A stretch of 64,000 bases of DNA from positions 1,860,001 to 1,924,000 of the forward strand of contig OZ345361.1 of NCBI GenBank assembly GCA_977006965.1, given 5' to 3'. A program made the position numbers and the translations under genes. Below, one piece after another: positions 10,769-21,408 of this stretch (positions are counted from its first letter, which is position 1; the number at the start of each line of letters is the position of its first letter). A model generated the notes under the pieces. The model was not told the origin of the DNA. It was given only the letters and a program-made list of their open reading frames with translations, and made no database searches. The stretch is from Phymatolithon calcareum (lineage: Eukaryota > Rhodophyta > Florideophyceae > Hapalidiales).

Positions 10769-11334
10769 CATAACTGCTTCGTGATCTGCTCTGGATTGTT
10801 CGTCCAAGTCCACCAACATCGACGTAACTGCCTCATGATTTGCTCGGGTTTCGGATTTGGCCGTAACACGTTCACCCACTTTGTACAGCTTCGACATAAC
10901 TTCTTCGTGTTTCAACACCATCAAAAAGGTCGTAACAAGGTTCTCAAGCTAGTTCGTGGCTGTTTTGACTTTCGCCATCAAATCAGTCATTTTGTCATTC
11001 AAGGTATTGGCAAGGAATAGTTGCAGCGCCTCTCCACGACGGCTTCCGTCAAACGCCTTGCCCACTATCGACGGTATGTTGTCGTGTTCGTCTTTGAAAT
11101 CTGGCGAACATGCCTCAACTTTTCTTGAAAAAGAGTACCGTCACCAGACGGCAAAGCATTCAGGTACCGTTGACGAAGGCACTCCATTTCGTCAATATGT
11201 TCGAGAAGGAGACGGGGCTTGTCAGTCAAGGATTTAAAAACATCTCGACCAACTTGGTACTTTTCGCAACACGTCTTAATACTTTTCGCTTGCGTGCGCA
11301 ATTCCCCGAAGATGGCGAGCGGATTCGGAAGCAT
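9841..11334 (-). pseudogene. NLR-like pseudogene, copy B: N-terminus and coiled coil retained, ATPase core deleted
   Basis: This is the only copy keeping the N-terminus. A plausible ATG lies at 11332-11334 (MLPNPLAIFGELRTQAKS). The N-terminal region continues after a one-base frameshift near 11125-11145 as SPDFKDEHDNIPSIVGKAFD, the reading broken again by an in-frame TAG near 10950. Then come about seven coiled-coil repeats (10420-10915), the linker, and an abrupt jump at ~10205 into the C-terminal tail. The deletion removes everything from the P-loop to the MHD-like motif. The tail enters in the wrong frame. A truncated coiled-coil protein of up to 274 aa could in principle still be made from 10924, but I consider the locus dead. 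Confidence 0.8.
10420..10915 (-). repeat. 72-bp coding minisatellite, copy B, about 7 units
   Basis: Same 24-residue units as in copy A, plus one complete extra unit (KLYKVGERVTAKSETRANHE) and one shortened 18-residue unit (MLVDLDEQSRADHEAVMS) at the 5' side. Unit order in the shared part is conserved. Confidence 0.85.
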
Positions 11335-13611
11335 TGCGAGGGGACGCCTGCTCAAGCGTTGTGCCGACTCTCGGGAGCTGTGGGCGGTGAATGTTGTCCA
11401 GCCGCACAAGCCGGAAGAAGGTGAATGGGACTTTTGGCGGATAAGGACCTGGACAGAAGGGTCACTGAGATATGCCTTTCTCAATGGTTCCAGGAAAGCA
11501 AACCAGATTAGCAACAAGTTTCGAAACGTATCATAGTGAGAGGCAACGAGGACATTTTTAGCGTATAAAAATGACGTTGATTTATATTGAACAACAATGA
11601 ACTCACAGACTGTGAATTTTTATCCATCGTCCTTGTTCGAGAATGGAATTGTTGCGAGTTCAAGTCGGCGGTTACGCGTAAACGCGAACGCGCGTCACTG
11701 CCCATGAAGTACCGCCGCCGACCTGCGAAAAATGTGCATGAGAAAACTGCCTGAAACGAACATTCATGATAAAGTTGTTGTCCCCTTCATTTTTTATGAA
11801 AGTGAACGGCACGTTCGGACCATCCTCCTCCAGCAGACGCGCGAGCCTTGCGAACGGACCCCCATTTCGTGCAACGTTTTGGAGATATCGCGCGTTGGCG
11901 CTGGTAACGTAAAACCGCCGCGTGCGAAAGATGCGCGAGAAAGGCTGTATCCCATTACCATGTTTGCTTGCTGCGGTACTTCATGTCCACCTGTCACACT
12001 GCTCCAACTACGCCATCGCTCACGCCTTCTCCGCGATGACGGTCACGACTTGCACAGAAACAGCTGCCACGACCTCGTACAGCGGCGACGCGGTACGGGT
12101 ACCCGTCACAGCGCCGTACTCCACCACTTCGCATTTCGTGTGTAGCGCGCGATACCGTAACAGCTCCAGCGTCCACGTGGTGATTTGCACCATAACTTGC
12201 ACCATAACAGATGACGTGAACGCCGCCTAGCAACGGCGGGCAGAGGTCCAACGCCTGTAGTAGCGTCGCACGCAGCGCGATTCCGCACAATTCGCGCGAC
12301 GAACTCACGACATCGTGGCTGCGATGTCCGGTTGGCGTATGCACTCCCCAACAGCGGAGCAGCGAATTTCTTCCAAAGGATGCTACGCGCGCGTGACGAA
12401 AGCAGACGTGGTCGAACAGTAAGGCGACGAATGTCCTAGCGTGGGTGCAGTCTGGGAGGTCTAATTGCGAGAGCGTATCGAAGATGCGCGCGCAGAGCGG
12501 CAATGAACGTCGAGCATGGCGCAAGCGACAAGACGATCATGCGGCGGAAGTGGGCACCCCCTCGCGAACAATGACAGCGTTTACTGCGTTGCAGCGCTGC
12601 ACAGCGTTGACGGGGAGCTCTGCGTAGACGTCGACAACCCAGTCGGTGCTCCACGCAGAATATAATGCATGCCGAGAAACGTAGAGCGGGCGACGTAGGC
12701 CGTGCAGACGTTTCCAGCCTCGTTCAATAAAGAAGGCGGAAGTACTGGTGTCGAGGTTCCGTTGTGCGATCAAATTTGTGTGGAGCTGCTTCCGGAAGCG
12801 CGCCACCGACACGCGCGATGACGATGGCCCGCAGGGTTTGAGGGTGGGGTGAATCTGGAACCGGTAGGGGTGATCAGGTGAGACGTTGGAGGGAGGTCGC
12901 GGGAGAGCGTCGCGGGTGATCACAACGTTAACCGTGCGATACCTCCGAGAAATCCATGCCGCCCTTAACGATTCAGTGGGCGTCTCGCAGTCGAGCAAGA
13001 GGGAGTTTGGGGTAGAGCCGAACGGGTCGTAGACTAGGCGTACTCAGATCGCATTCTCACTGCATTCTGTACATTCGCCCTTAAAAAACTGTGTGATTCA
13101 CTTTATGATACGATACACTACGGATTAGGATTTGAACACTGTATCATTCCGCCTCCTATTTCCATAACGGTCTCATCCACCGACCTGCACACCATTTAGA
13201 ACACCGTTTAACGTCCATCGGTTAAATTTAGAGTACAATTTTTTAAAAAACATTAAACACAAAATTTAATTTAAAAAACTAAAGTTATGGTACTGCGCGA
13301 GCCTGCGAGCCCACAATGATCATTTTTGAGCACCTTCTTGAGACAGAAAACAGAGGACGATGATTGGCCGAATACGTTATGATGTTCACCTACAGGCCTG
13401 AGAAGATCAGAGCACTGTATGATGTCGGTCACCGTGCGGTGCAATTCGACGACGCCCACGTGGGCGTTGACTTTTGTGCCGTCTTCGTCGCTTGGTCTGG
13501 GGCTTTAGCGCCTCATTTTCTAACGGCTGAGCCTGATTTCGTTTCAGACCATTTGTTTTAATCCAGCCTCTGTCTGGATTGAAAGAGAAAAGTGGGTTGA
13601 CGGAAGCCGAA
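11335..13611. other. CpG-rich stretch with no recognised gene
   Basis: 11.7-13.0 kb is noticeably richer in GC and CpG than its surroundings, which explains long open frames on both strands (for example 11994-12524 and 12537-12998 minus). None of the translations shows a motif I know, and several start without ATG. From 13.05 to 13.35 kb the sequence is AT-rich. The last ~200 bp are presumably the promoter and 5' UTR of the RRP9 gene. Confidence 0.6.
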
Positions 13612-14997
13612 ATGTCCAGGTTTGCGGAAAAAATGGAATTTTCCGAACGAACTTCCAAAAGGATGCAGTCGAAGCGAAAGCGCGTGGAAGAGGACGAAGA
13701 AATTGATTCTGATGAGGCTGAAGGATTGAGCATGGATAGCAGCGACGAAGCGCCCCGAGAACTCGAAGATATAACACTGGAAGACGAGAACGAAACAGTC
13801 GAAGAAAAGCGATTGCGTTTAGCAAAGGATTATCTGCGGCAACTGGGCGTTGGAGATGAAGCGGAAGAAGCCATATCAGCGGGTTCAGACGCTGAAGCGG
13901 ACGGCATTAACTCAAAACTTCGCGAGGAGGCATTGAAAAATACAGGCCGCGCCACTACAGCTAGGGCCGACCACATTTCGAAACAACTCGAAAACATCAA
14001 AGTTTCTTATTGCAGGGGACACAGCTTGCCACCAACATGTGTATCACTTGCATCTCGCGACGAGAAAATTGCAGTATCAGGGGGCAAGGATTCTCGAGTT
14101 ATTGAATGGGATATGGAAACAGGTGTGAAGAAGCAAACATTCAAAGCGTCTGACGAATGGAAATACAAGCGAAATCCGGGTAAGGCGTCCGGTCATATTG
14201 GAAATATTCTTGCCATCGCAGTGTCCGAGGATGGCGACGTTGCCGCTTCAGGGGGATTGGATGGTCTCATCAGGGTTTGGGATTTGCGCGCGGGAAAGCT
14301 TATCGATAGTTTGCGGGGACATCGAGGACCAGTGAATGGACTGCAGTTTCGATCCGGTACGCGACAGCTTTACTCCGCGTCTGCCGATCGTACGGTGAAG
14401 AGCTGGGATTTGAGCGAAATGACGTACGTTGAGACATTGTTTGGACACGGAGGACAAGCACATGGTATTGACATATTGCAGAAGGAACGGGCATTATCGT
14501 GCGGGCAAGATGGCACCATGCGATTGTACAAAGTTCTTGAAGGGTCGCAGTTGGTGTTTAGGAAAGCGTTAACAACGTCAATTGATTGTGTTTCAATGAT
14601 CAATGATCAGCGGTTTATTTCTGGTGGGGATGATGGTGTTCTGTCCCTTTGGCACACGAATAAGAAGAAACCAATCGCGTCGGTTTCGGAAGCACATGGG
14701 TCGGGAACTGGGTCGGATGCATGGGTCTCATGCGTGAAAGCATTTCCGTTTTCTGACCTTGCGGTATCAGGTGGCGGGGATGGGAAACTGAGGTTCTGGA
14801 AGTGCGAAGCCTCTCCAGCCATCACTGCTTGCGGAGAAGTTAATATTGGACCTGGATTCGTGAACGGCATCAGTGTTGGTTCTCGCGGAAATGTCCTTGT
14901 TGCCGCCGTCGGGTCTGAGCATCGGCTTGGACGGTGGGCAAGAATTCGAGGGGCAAAGAATGGTATTAGAATAATTAAGTTTGCCGAAGAAGACTAA
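13612..14997 (+). CDS. RRP9: U3 snoRNP-associated WD40 protein RRP9 (U3-55K)
   Basis: RRP9 binds the box B/C motif of U3 snoRNA and takes part in early 18S rRNA processing in the nucleolus. The 461-aa frame from the ATG at 13612 has no introns. Residues 17-36 combine a basic stretch (KRMQSKRKR) with an acidic one, as in family N-termini. A helical segment EEKRLRLAKDYLRQL follows near 70. Six to seven WD40 repeats start near residue 134 and carry GH and WD-type dipeptides (IRVWD, VKSWD, LRFWK). The C-terminal signature EHRLGRW at about 436-442 is diagnostic of RRP9 within the WD40 superfamily. The frame stays open 11 codons upstream, but only non-ATG triplets precede 13612. The next gene is convergent, with its stop 97 bp away. 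Confidence 0.93.
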   Translation: MSRFAEKMEFSERTSKRMQSKRKRVEEDEEIDSDEAEGLSMDSSDEAPRELEDITLEDENETVEEKRLRLAKDYLRQLGVGDEAEEAISAGSDAEADGINSKLREEALKNTGRATTARADHISKQLENIKVSYCRGHSLPPTCVSLASRDEKIAVSGGKDSRVIEWDMETGVKKQTFKASDEWKYKRNPGKASGHIGNILAIAVSEDGDVAASGGLDGLIRVWDLRAGKLIDSLRGHRGPVNGLQFRSGTRQLYSASADRTVKSWDLSEMTYVETLFGHGGQAHGIDILQKERALSCGQDGTMRLYKVLEGSQLVFRKALTTSIDCVSMINDQRFISGGDDGVLSLWHTNKKKPIASVSEAHGSGTGSDAWVSCVKAFPFSDLAVSGGGDGKLRFWKCEASPAITACGEVNIGPGFVNGISVGSRGNVLVAAVGSEHRLGRWARIRGAKNGIRIIKFAEED

Positions 14998-15094
14998 TTT
15001 AAAGAAGCCCGTTGCTTCTCAGCATTACATGAGGCGCAATTGCTAACAAATCTCAGTGTTTTTTCTCGTTATTATCTACACGGGGCCTTACGGT

Positions 15095-16747
15095 TTACTT
15101 TGGTTCAAAAAACCGTTGGTAAGCAGGAAGTTGCACAGCTCTATACTGTTTTGTGATATCAGCTCTTGGCTCGGCTATCAGCAAATTCTCGTCCTCGCCG
15201 TCCTGGACCAGTGCGACATTCCTCCCCAGATAATGCATCGCCCCCATCCTCGCTCTCCGTGCGGCCCCAAGAGCCGCAGACGCCGACCCGCGCACTTTAA
15301 AAACAGAAGCCCCCAGCACATCTGCCAGAATCTGCGGAATGACTTTCGAATCCGCTGCCCCCCCTGTAAGTAGCACTCTCTGTGCCTGCTGTGCTCCCAG
15401 TGCATTTAAATGAGCCGCAAAAACCAAAGCACGCCATTCCAATACCAATCTGCACAACTCTGCATGACTCGCAGCTACGGTCTTCCCACTCAGTGCATCA
15501 ACTACATGTGCACATTCATCCGGACCCACCCGCGGCGCGATTTCAGGTCTTCGATAAAAGCACGCTATCTTCGCCGGCACACAGCCTTCCGGGACGCTCT
15601 TGACCACTGCCTCGAACTCAGACCATGTCATTTCCCTCTTAGTCCGTTCTCCAGGAGTATCTGAGAATTCAGCATCGCGAACGGCCTCACGGGTAAGTGA
15701 GCCATTCGAGTACACCAGCATGCGCACATAACTCGGCGCCGATGTCAGCGGTGACCGAAACGTCATTGCAATTTCCGCTCCGCGCTCATCGACGCTCAGT
15801 TCTTCGTCGTCCAGCACCCATTGCGCGGTGTCCGACGTGCCGAGGCTGACGAGGAGGTCACCGCGACGAAGCCCTCCGACTGCAGCGATTGTGGCAGGAT
15901 TGTCGCCGGTGAACGCGATGAGCGGAGTATTGGGCGCAAATCCGTATCGTGTGCAAAAATACTCGCTCATCGTTCCAACACGTGCATTGCTCTGAACGGG
16001 CGCCAGTGCAAGCAAATCGGTGGCGGAGGCGGCGCGCACAGCATCTGTGAACCAGCAAGGTGGATCACTACGAATGTCGAACATGTGCGTTCCGGACGCG
16101 TCGGCAACATCTTCAGGAATAAGCTGGCCTGCGAGGACTGAGCCGAGAAAGGCGGATATGAGAGCCACCCGTTTTACACGGGAGAACTGCGCTGGTGAAC
16201 GTCGGGACCGCGCTAGAATTTGCGGTCCCGTGAATCGGAGTGTAGCGCGTGCGCCAGTCACGGCAGCCATTGAGACCGGTCCGCCTAGGGCGGCCTCGAT
16301 TTCCTCGCATTCTGCAACCGTGCTGGAGTCCTCCCAGATGGGGCCGTCAGGGAAAGCAAATGCGGAGATGGGGATTTGCGGCAACAGCGGGGATGAAGGC
16401 GACAGAGCGCGCAGTGCGGGCAGGAAGTCAGCTGAAATGAAAACGCTTCCGTGTTGTTGTGCAGCTCCTGACACGCCGCGCACGAGGTGGAAGGGGAAAT
16501 TTTGCGCTTGAAGGGCGGCGAAAAGCGTGTCGATAGCCTCGAGGAAGAGCGTTGAGGGGGTGGATGCGAATGGCGGTGAGCGATGCACGGGTGTGACGTG
16601 ATGGCGAAGGTCGGTACTGAAGTTTGTGGAGTGTGCATGCTTTTGATGACCAAGGCAATTAACGGCGACAACGGTCAAGGATTGAGTGCTGAGATCAAGA
16701 CCAAGGTACAAGCCATTGTCAACTCCCTCGTCTTGAACGAGCGACAT
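15095..16747 (-). CDS. XYLB: D-xylulokinase (FGGY carbohydrate kinase)
   Basis: It phosphorylates D-xylulose to xylulose 5-phosphate, feeding the pentose phosphate pathway. From the ATG at 16747 the product is 550 aa, close to the usual ~535 of eukaryotic xylulokinases. Visible motifs: N-terminal phosphate-binding LGLDLSTQSLT (15-25), SGAAQQHGSVF (93-103), the region holding the catalytic Asp DASGTHMFD (216-224), TGDNP (280-284), SLGTSDT (301-307) and a C-terminal LLTGGAA loop. No introns. The frame is open upstream to 17413, and another ATG at 17017 would add 90 residues rich in Arg and Ser and poor in acids, resembling an organelle transit peptide; which start is used decides cytosol or organelle. 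It converges with RRP9. Confidence 0.92.
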   Translation of the reverse strand: MSLVQDEGVDNGLYLGLDLSTQSLTVVAVNCLGHQKHAHSTNFSTDLRHHVTPVHRSPPFASTPSTLFLEAIDTLFAALQAQNFPFHLVRGVSGAAQQHGSVFISADFLPALRALSPSSPLLPQIPISAFAFPDGPIWEDSSTVAECEEIEAALGGPVSMAAVTGARATLRFTGPQILARSRRSPAQFSRVKRVALISAFLGSVLAGQLIPEDVADASGTHMFDIRSDPPCWFTDAVRAASATDLLALAPVQSNARVGTMSEYFCTRYGFAPNTPLIAFTGDNPATIAAVGGLRRGDLLVSLGTSDTAQWVLDDEELSVDERGAEIAMTFRSPLTSAPSYVRMLVYSNGSLTREAVRDAEFSDTPGERTKREMTWSEFEAVVKSVPEGCVPAKIACFYRRPEIAPRVGPDECAHVVDALSGKTVAASHAELCRLVLEWRALVFAAHLNALGAQQAQRVLLTGGAADSKVIPQILADVLGASVFKVRGSASAALGAARRARMGAMHYLGRNVALVQDGEDENLLIAEPRADITKQYRAVQLPAYQRFFEPK

Positions 16748-19156
16748 TTTTGGTGCCACTGGAGTTACTGCAGGCGAAAAGGTAACCCCCAAGGAAGAGA
16801 ACCTGCGTCTATTCCAGGCGTGGGTCCAGGCAGAGGATGGATTAAAGCGGGAAATCCCAGTGAGTACGAATGAGCGGCAAACCCCACTTTTGTTAATCAA
16901 ATCGCGAAAACACCGACTCCTAGGAGTGAAACGGTTCTTTGGACGCTTTTCCCCTCGGACCCCCTCCTGGAATATTGAACTTTTCGGCGAGACTGCGAAA
17001 AGGAGCCTAGAAGCCATACAACGAAATCTCACGAGAGCAAGAAGGAATGAGAAAACAGAAGACAAATAATACAGTACCGGCAATGGACAAAGTATTAGAG
17101 TTTGAGATAATAACGATGGAGGAGATGATACAGTAGTATGACAGCAACTATTACGAAGAGAACACGAGAAGCTGCTCTGGTGTTGCCGAGCGCTGCAGTG
17201 GAGTTGAGGGCTTCTGAAGTAAAAATTTACAATTAGGCGGCAGACAGGGAATTGCATGGTCGCGCAAAGTTTTTTTAAGCCCTCACCATCGTTGGAATCG
17301 AAGGTATCAGCTCCGGATGATGAGGAGTTGCCGTGACTGTGGGGGGTACTGTATTTCGGAGCCACTTTCCAACACGGACTTGAGTTTGTACATGGCATCG
17401 CCGACACAAGCAACAGAAGCGGTCGTTAAAAAACGGTTCACAAGCCATGTAAGTCTCGCCCGCATGAAAATACTCCTTGGTCAAGATGACAGTACCGATT
17501 AGTGCAGGTGAGCGTGCACATTGCATTAACTCGAAAAATCAGAAAGATAGTTCGGGGAGGAAGTTACCGCGGAAAAGTACAATCTGTGCCCATGCGGTGC
17601 CACACTTTCGCTTCAAAATGAAAAAAGGGGCTCATGCGCGAGTTGATGGGAACCACACACAATCCAACGCTTGTTAAAACACAGCATGTTATTGCACAAG
17701 GCGATTTTCCGGTCTTTCTCAAATTGTGCCGTCAGCACATGCTGCACATAAGGCAATTTCCACGGCTCAACACCCACCTTCAGGCTGACTTCCGATTACT
17801 GTACTCACCGATTGACAATATGCAAGCAAGTCTGGACTGTTATAAGTTGAGTTGATTGTACGAACTTGGCCATTGCCGCAGCTGATTCTTTCCGACAGTT
17901 TTGTCATGACGACGCGCTAGCTCCAAAAGCACCGGCGCCATCAATTTCTCTGAAGCCCCCCGGTGGTCACGGAAGAGGTGCAAGTATTCCAATGTGGCGG
18001 AAGCTCCACGCATCGGAAGACTCCGCGACAGTACCTAGTCTCTTCCAACAGGTCCAAACAACACCGTTCGTTTTGTCCTCGAACTATCCCATGCACCGCG
18101 GCACCTCCTAGTAAATTCGTGCATAACATCGACAGTCTAGTCCCACTTGAATGCCACAATCACGGCCGTTATCATGCTTGGTGCAGTGTGATTGCCATCC
18201 ATCGCATGCTGGATCTAAAACTACATTGATAGAGTCGGCAGAGGTTAAGAATGATTTCACAACATTTAGCACCCTAAAATATGCAATTGCGTCTTAAGTT
18301 GTGGGCGCTGCCGCTCCCAGTTCACGGTAAATGTGTTGACTCCGAAGCCGACAACATATTCCGTTGACTCACGGATAGGGGAATTCATAACCGTAATTTT
18401 GGAGCAGACCGTGACGGTTGTCTACTGGTGGTGGACACTTATGATGCCGTTACTGTGGAGTACGGAGCTGGACCCAATTTTTCGCCGAGAGTACACTCTT
18501 CCTGCTGTTGAGGGGACAATCCCGATGACCGTCATGTGACACAAGTGCTCCAAAACTGTCACGTGCGAAAATGGGAACACAGGGATTACGTAATAACTTA
18601 GCATGATATGGCGCAACGCAGTGATGCAACAGGTGCACGATTTATCGCAGTTTATTCACAGTACAATATATATGCGGCAACCAGTCTCCTCGCCAGCAGC
18701 CCGAGTGGGCTGCTGTGGACATCTCCATCTTCCACAATGTGAGTGCGTTTCATACCCAACCGTTCGCTTCATTCGGCTTCGAGGAAGTATGCCTGCCCCA
18801 AGGGTGTGGAATTAGTTCGAGATTAGGGAATATAATTCCCTACCTTCATCAAGGCTCTTGTCTTCTTCGACGGATACAGTACAGTATAAGGCAAAATAGG
18901 ACAGTGCCATTCATTTTATTACAGTAAAAACGTGCTGAGATTATTAGCTTCACAACAGATGAGACTGTGATAACTGGCCTGAAAAGAAAAATGGACGGAA
19001 GGGAAAACCTCTGTGTACACAAAAACCGCAAATGCTATTCCACTTCCCATCGCAATGAAAACTGCACAAAGATCTATCTCGCGACTTATGGTTCAATAGG
19101 CAACGACGTCGCGGATACCAGCTGGGATCCAGCATTTCCCTAGCACGACCAAATGC
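16748..19156. other. Xylulokinase upstream region and a gene-free stretch
   Basis: 16748-17413 is either 5' UTR or the extended N-terminus of the xylulokinase. From 17.4 to 19.15 kb there are only short overlapping ORFs on both strands with no known motif. A compact hairpin lies at 18694-18715 (CAGCAGCCC, loop GAGT, GGGCTGCTG). Nothing else supports a gene; an unspliced non-coding RNA cannot be excluded. Confidence 0.6.
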
Positions 19157-20428
19157 TTACTGCGCTGCCTCCGATGCCGCTTTGGCATTCTTCTCGTTGT
19201 AGTACTTGATAAGAATTTCCGCAGTGGACGGCCGCATAACACGTGCGTCGGGCATTTCCCCGCTGTTGAGCATCGCGCGCATCTTCGTACCCGAAATGCT
19301 AACAGACTTCTTATCCTTGTTATCGGCAACAAGCCCAACACGTCCAAGCTCCTCAAAATAAGCGGCAAATCCAACATTAACCGTCTTGATGTTGATTTCA
19401 CCTTTAAGATTGGAGAAAATCTCCTGTGCGTCAAAGTCTCCCCAAATCGCACTCTTGTCATCAAAAGGTGCATCAGCATGCTTGCGTCCGATAATGAAAT
19501 GGGTAATACCCAAGTTCTGACGGTAAATCGCATGCATCACAGCCTCAGACGGACCTCCATAATACATACGCATATCGAGTCCGGCAAGCTGCACCTGCTC
19601 CGAAAGCTTCTGCTTATGAGAGTTCCACAACTCCAAGTCCATGTCACCCTTACCCAGAAAACCACCGCCGAGCAACTTCTCGTACGTCTCCATACGAGTG
19701 GCCGCGGGGACATCGTCACCCTTCAGCTGACCCACGAGCGGGTTGAGAAACACACCAACTTTCTGCTCATCGGAAAGCGTGCGAAGCAAAGTCTCCGCGC
19801 CGTACACGAGCGCGTACTCGTGTGCACGATGAAGCGGGTTACGGGTCTGAAAGGCAATGGAGGCTGCAAAGCCACGTTCAGCAAGTAGAGCGCGCATCTT
19901 CTTCGGTGAAAAAACCTGATCCTTGAACGGACGCGGATCGTCATAGGGGAGTAGAGAGATTGCACCACCCATGAGAATGGTGCGTTCATCGCCCATCCAG
20001 AGACGAGCACCGGGATGATCGTAACGGTCAGTGTTGTAAACGGCCTTGATGAATGCCGCCTTGTCCCAGTCATAGGTATTAGTCACTTCAATTAGACCAA
20101 AGATTTTACCGGAGGAGGACACGAGCGCGGCGCGAGTTCCGTCCGGACATGCCTTGGCCTCAGCGGCGGTGACGGGGAGTGCGACCGGGATTGTCCACGC
20201 CCAGTTTTTGTCTTCGCGCACGATGTACTTGGAGGTCAGCACTGACTCGTAGTCATCCTTGGCCATGGGACCGGTGAGAGGGGAAAGGGTACCGTCTGCG
20301 ATACGGTAAAGCGAGGTGAAGTCGACTTCATTGACGGCGATTTTGGGGAGAATTTCCACCTCGGACAGCTCAGTGACGAAGCGGTCCACGAGTTCGCCGC
20401 CGCCGTGCACAGGGGAAATGGCGGCCAT
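19157..20428 (-). CDS. ATP sulfurylase (sulfate adenylyltransferase)
   Basis: Catalyses ATP + sulfate to adenosine 5'-phosphosulfate + PPi, the first step of sulfate assimilation. In red algae this would also supply sulfate for sulfated galactans (established biology if the host is a red alga). The 423-aa intron-less ORF starts at the ATG 20428. Residues 194-204 are QTRNPLHRAHE, the active-site QxRNP-HxxH motif; GRKHADA (314-320) and ISGTKMR (378-384) complete the nucleotide-binding site. The length is that of the single-domain homo-oligomeric enzyme; no APS-kinase domain follows, unlike fungal or animal fusions. No transit peptide is evident, since similarity to the family begins within the first ten residues (HGGGELVDRF), so a cytosolic location is possible. 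Confidence 0.95.
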   Translation of the reverse strand: MAAISPVHGGGELVDRFVTELSEVEILPKIAVNEVDFTSLYRIADGTLSPLTGPMAKDDYESVLTSKYIVREDKNWAWTIPVALPVTAAEAKACPDGTRAALVSSSGKIFGLIEVTNTYDWDKAAFIKAVYNTDRYDHPGARLWMGDERTILMGGAISLLPYDDPRPFKDQVFSPKKMRALLAERGFAASIAFQTRNPLHRAHEYALVYGAETLLRTLSDEQKVGVFLNPLVGQLKGDDVPAATRMETYEKLLGGGFLGKGDMDLELWNSHKQKLSEQVQLAGLDMRMYYGGPSEAVMHAIYRQNLGITHFIIGRKHADAPFDDKSAIWGDFDAQEIFSNLKGEINIKTVNVGFAAYFEELGRVGLVADNKDKKSVSISGTKMRAMLNSGEMPDARVMRPSTAEILIKYYNEKNAKAASEAAQ

Positions 20429-21408
20429 TGTGTGGTTATGTCGGGAGTTTAGTGATGGATCGGTGGACTGAGCGCAAATTGGATGCGGCGGTGGTTGTGA
20501 GGCAAAGTTCGAGGGGGATATAGTACAGTTGAACTGTTCGGTTTGAATCGAAATTCGAATGCGTCAGGCAGTTCGGAATGGACTAAGGCATGCAGTTCCC
20601 AAAGAGGGTGATCCGATTGGGAAACCGGATCTTTTCCAATGGAAGTTTGCACTTTTCAAAAACGAAAGGAGAGCTCTTTTTTCAAACAAGCGGCGTCGGT
20701 GCAGCGAAAATTACTGTAGTTGGAAAGGAGGCGTTCAATGGGCCAATTGAACAGAGCCATATGTGGGCCAGCAAAGCCAAATGTAAGTAGCAACTTTGCA
20801 ATATGATCTAAATAATGATCCAATTCGAGGGCAGCTTGCGTCTACAAATTCGACAAGTGTTTTTGTCAGCCTCTTACCCGTTGGGTTCAGCCGCCGGCTC
20901 AACGAACTTTCACACAAATCCTTCTAGATAAAAAGGCACAGGCAATCAGTACTGTATTGTATCTACAGTATGAAGGGGTGAGGCGGTAAAGCTTGTTGAG
21001 TCGACCGGCTATGAATTCCTTGTTAAATTCCTTGTTTAAAAGTAAGGAATTCATAGCCGGTAAATTCTGTCAAACTTTCAATCAGAAGTCACCTGTACGC
21101 GACATCATGTAAAGCGTTTCTTCAACACCGTGAGTACTGTGCACTCACGTGCGTGCTCTTGCTCAGAATAGACTCAGCACTCCTCCGTAGTCCGAAAAAC
21201 GAGGTTTATGCTTTCCAATTACCCTCACTTGTGAATTGTCGGCTACATTAACGCAAAAACTACGAATTTGTTTCAACGAGCACTTGCGTCACATGAGAAG
21301 GACTGTAGAGCGAAGGTGGAAGTGAAAACCTTGTTATGTTGTTTGTTACTCTAGCCATACTTTTTTGCTAGAAATTACAGAGCAAGAGTTGATCTTGCAT
21401 AGTACCAC
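20429..21408. other. Intergenic region between ATP sulfurylase and E2F genes
   Basis: 20429-20650 is presumably the ATP sulfurylase promoter. The remainder has no credible ORF. It contains the 18-bp fold-back annotated separately and the E2F gene's presumed 3' UTR. Confidence 0.6.
21004..21061. repeat. Fold-back: 18-bp perfect inverted repeat
   Basis: ACCGGCTATGAATTCCTT at 21004-21021 pairs perfectly with its complement at 21044-21061 across a 22-nt AT-rich loop. It lies about 350 bp past the E2F stop codon and could form a stable stem in RNA of either strand. Confidence 0.9.

Noticed and set aside
11994-12998. Long minus ORFs in the CpG-rich region as genes
   Set aside because: Both strands are open because of high GC; no motif, doubtful starts.
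13579-13611. Start of RRP9 at 13579
   Set aside because: The triplet there is TTG; the first ATG is 13612 and gives a family-like N-terminus.
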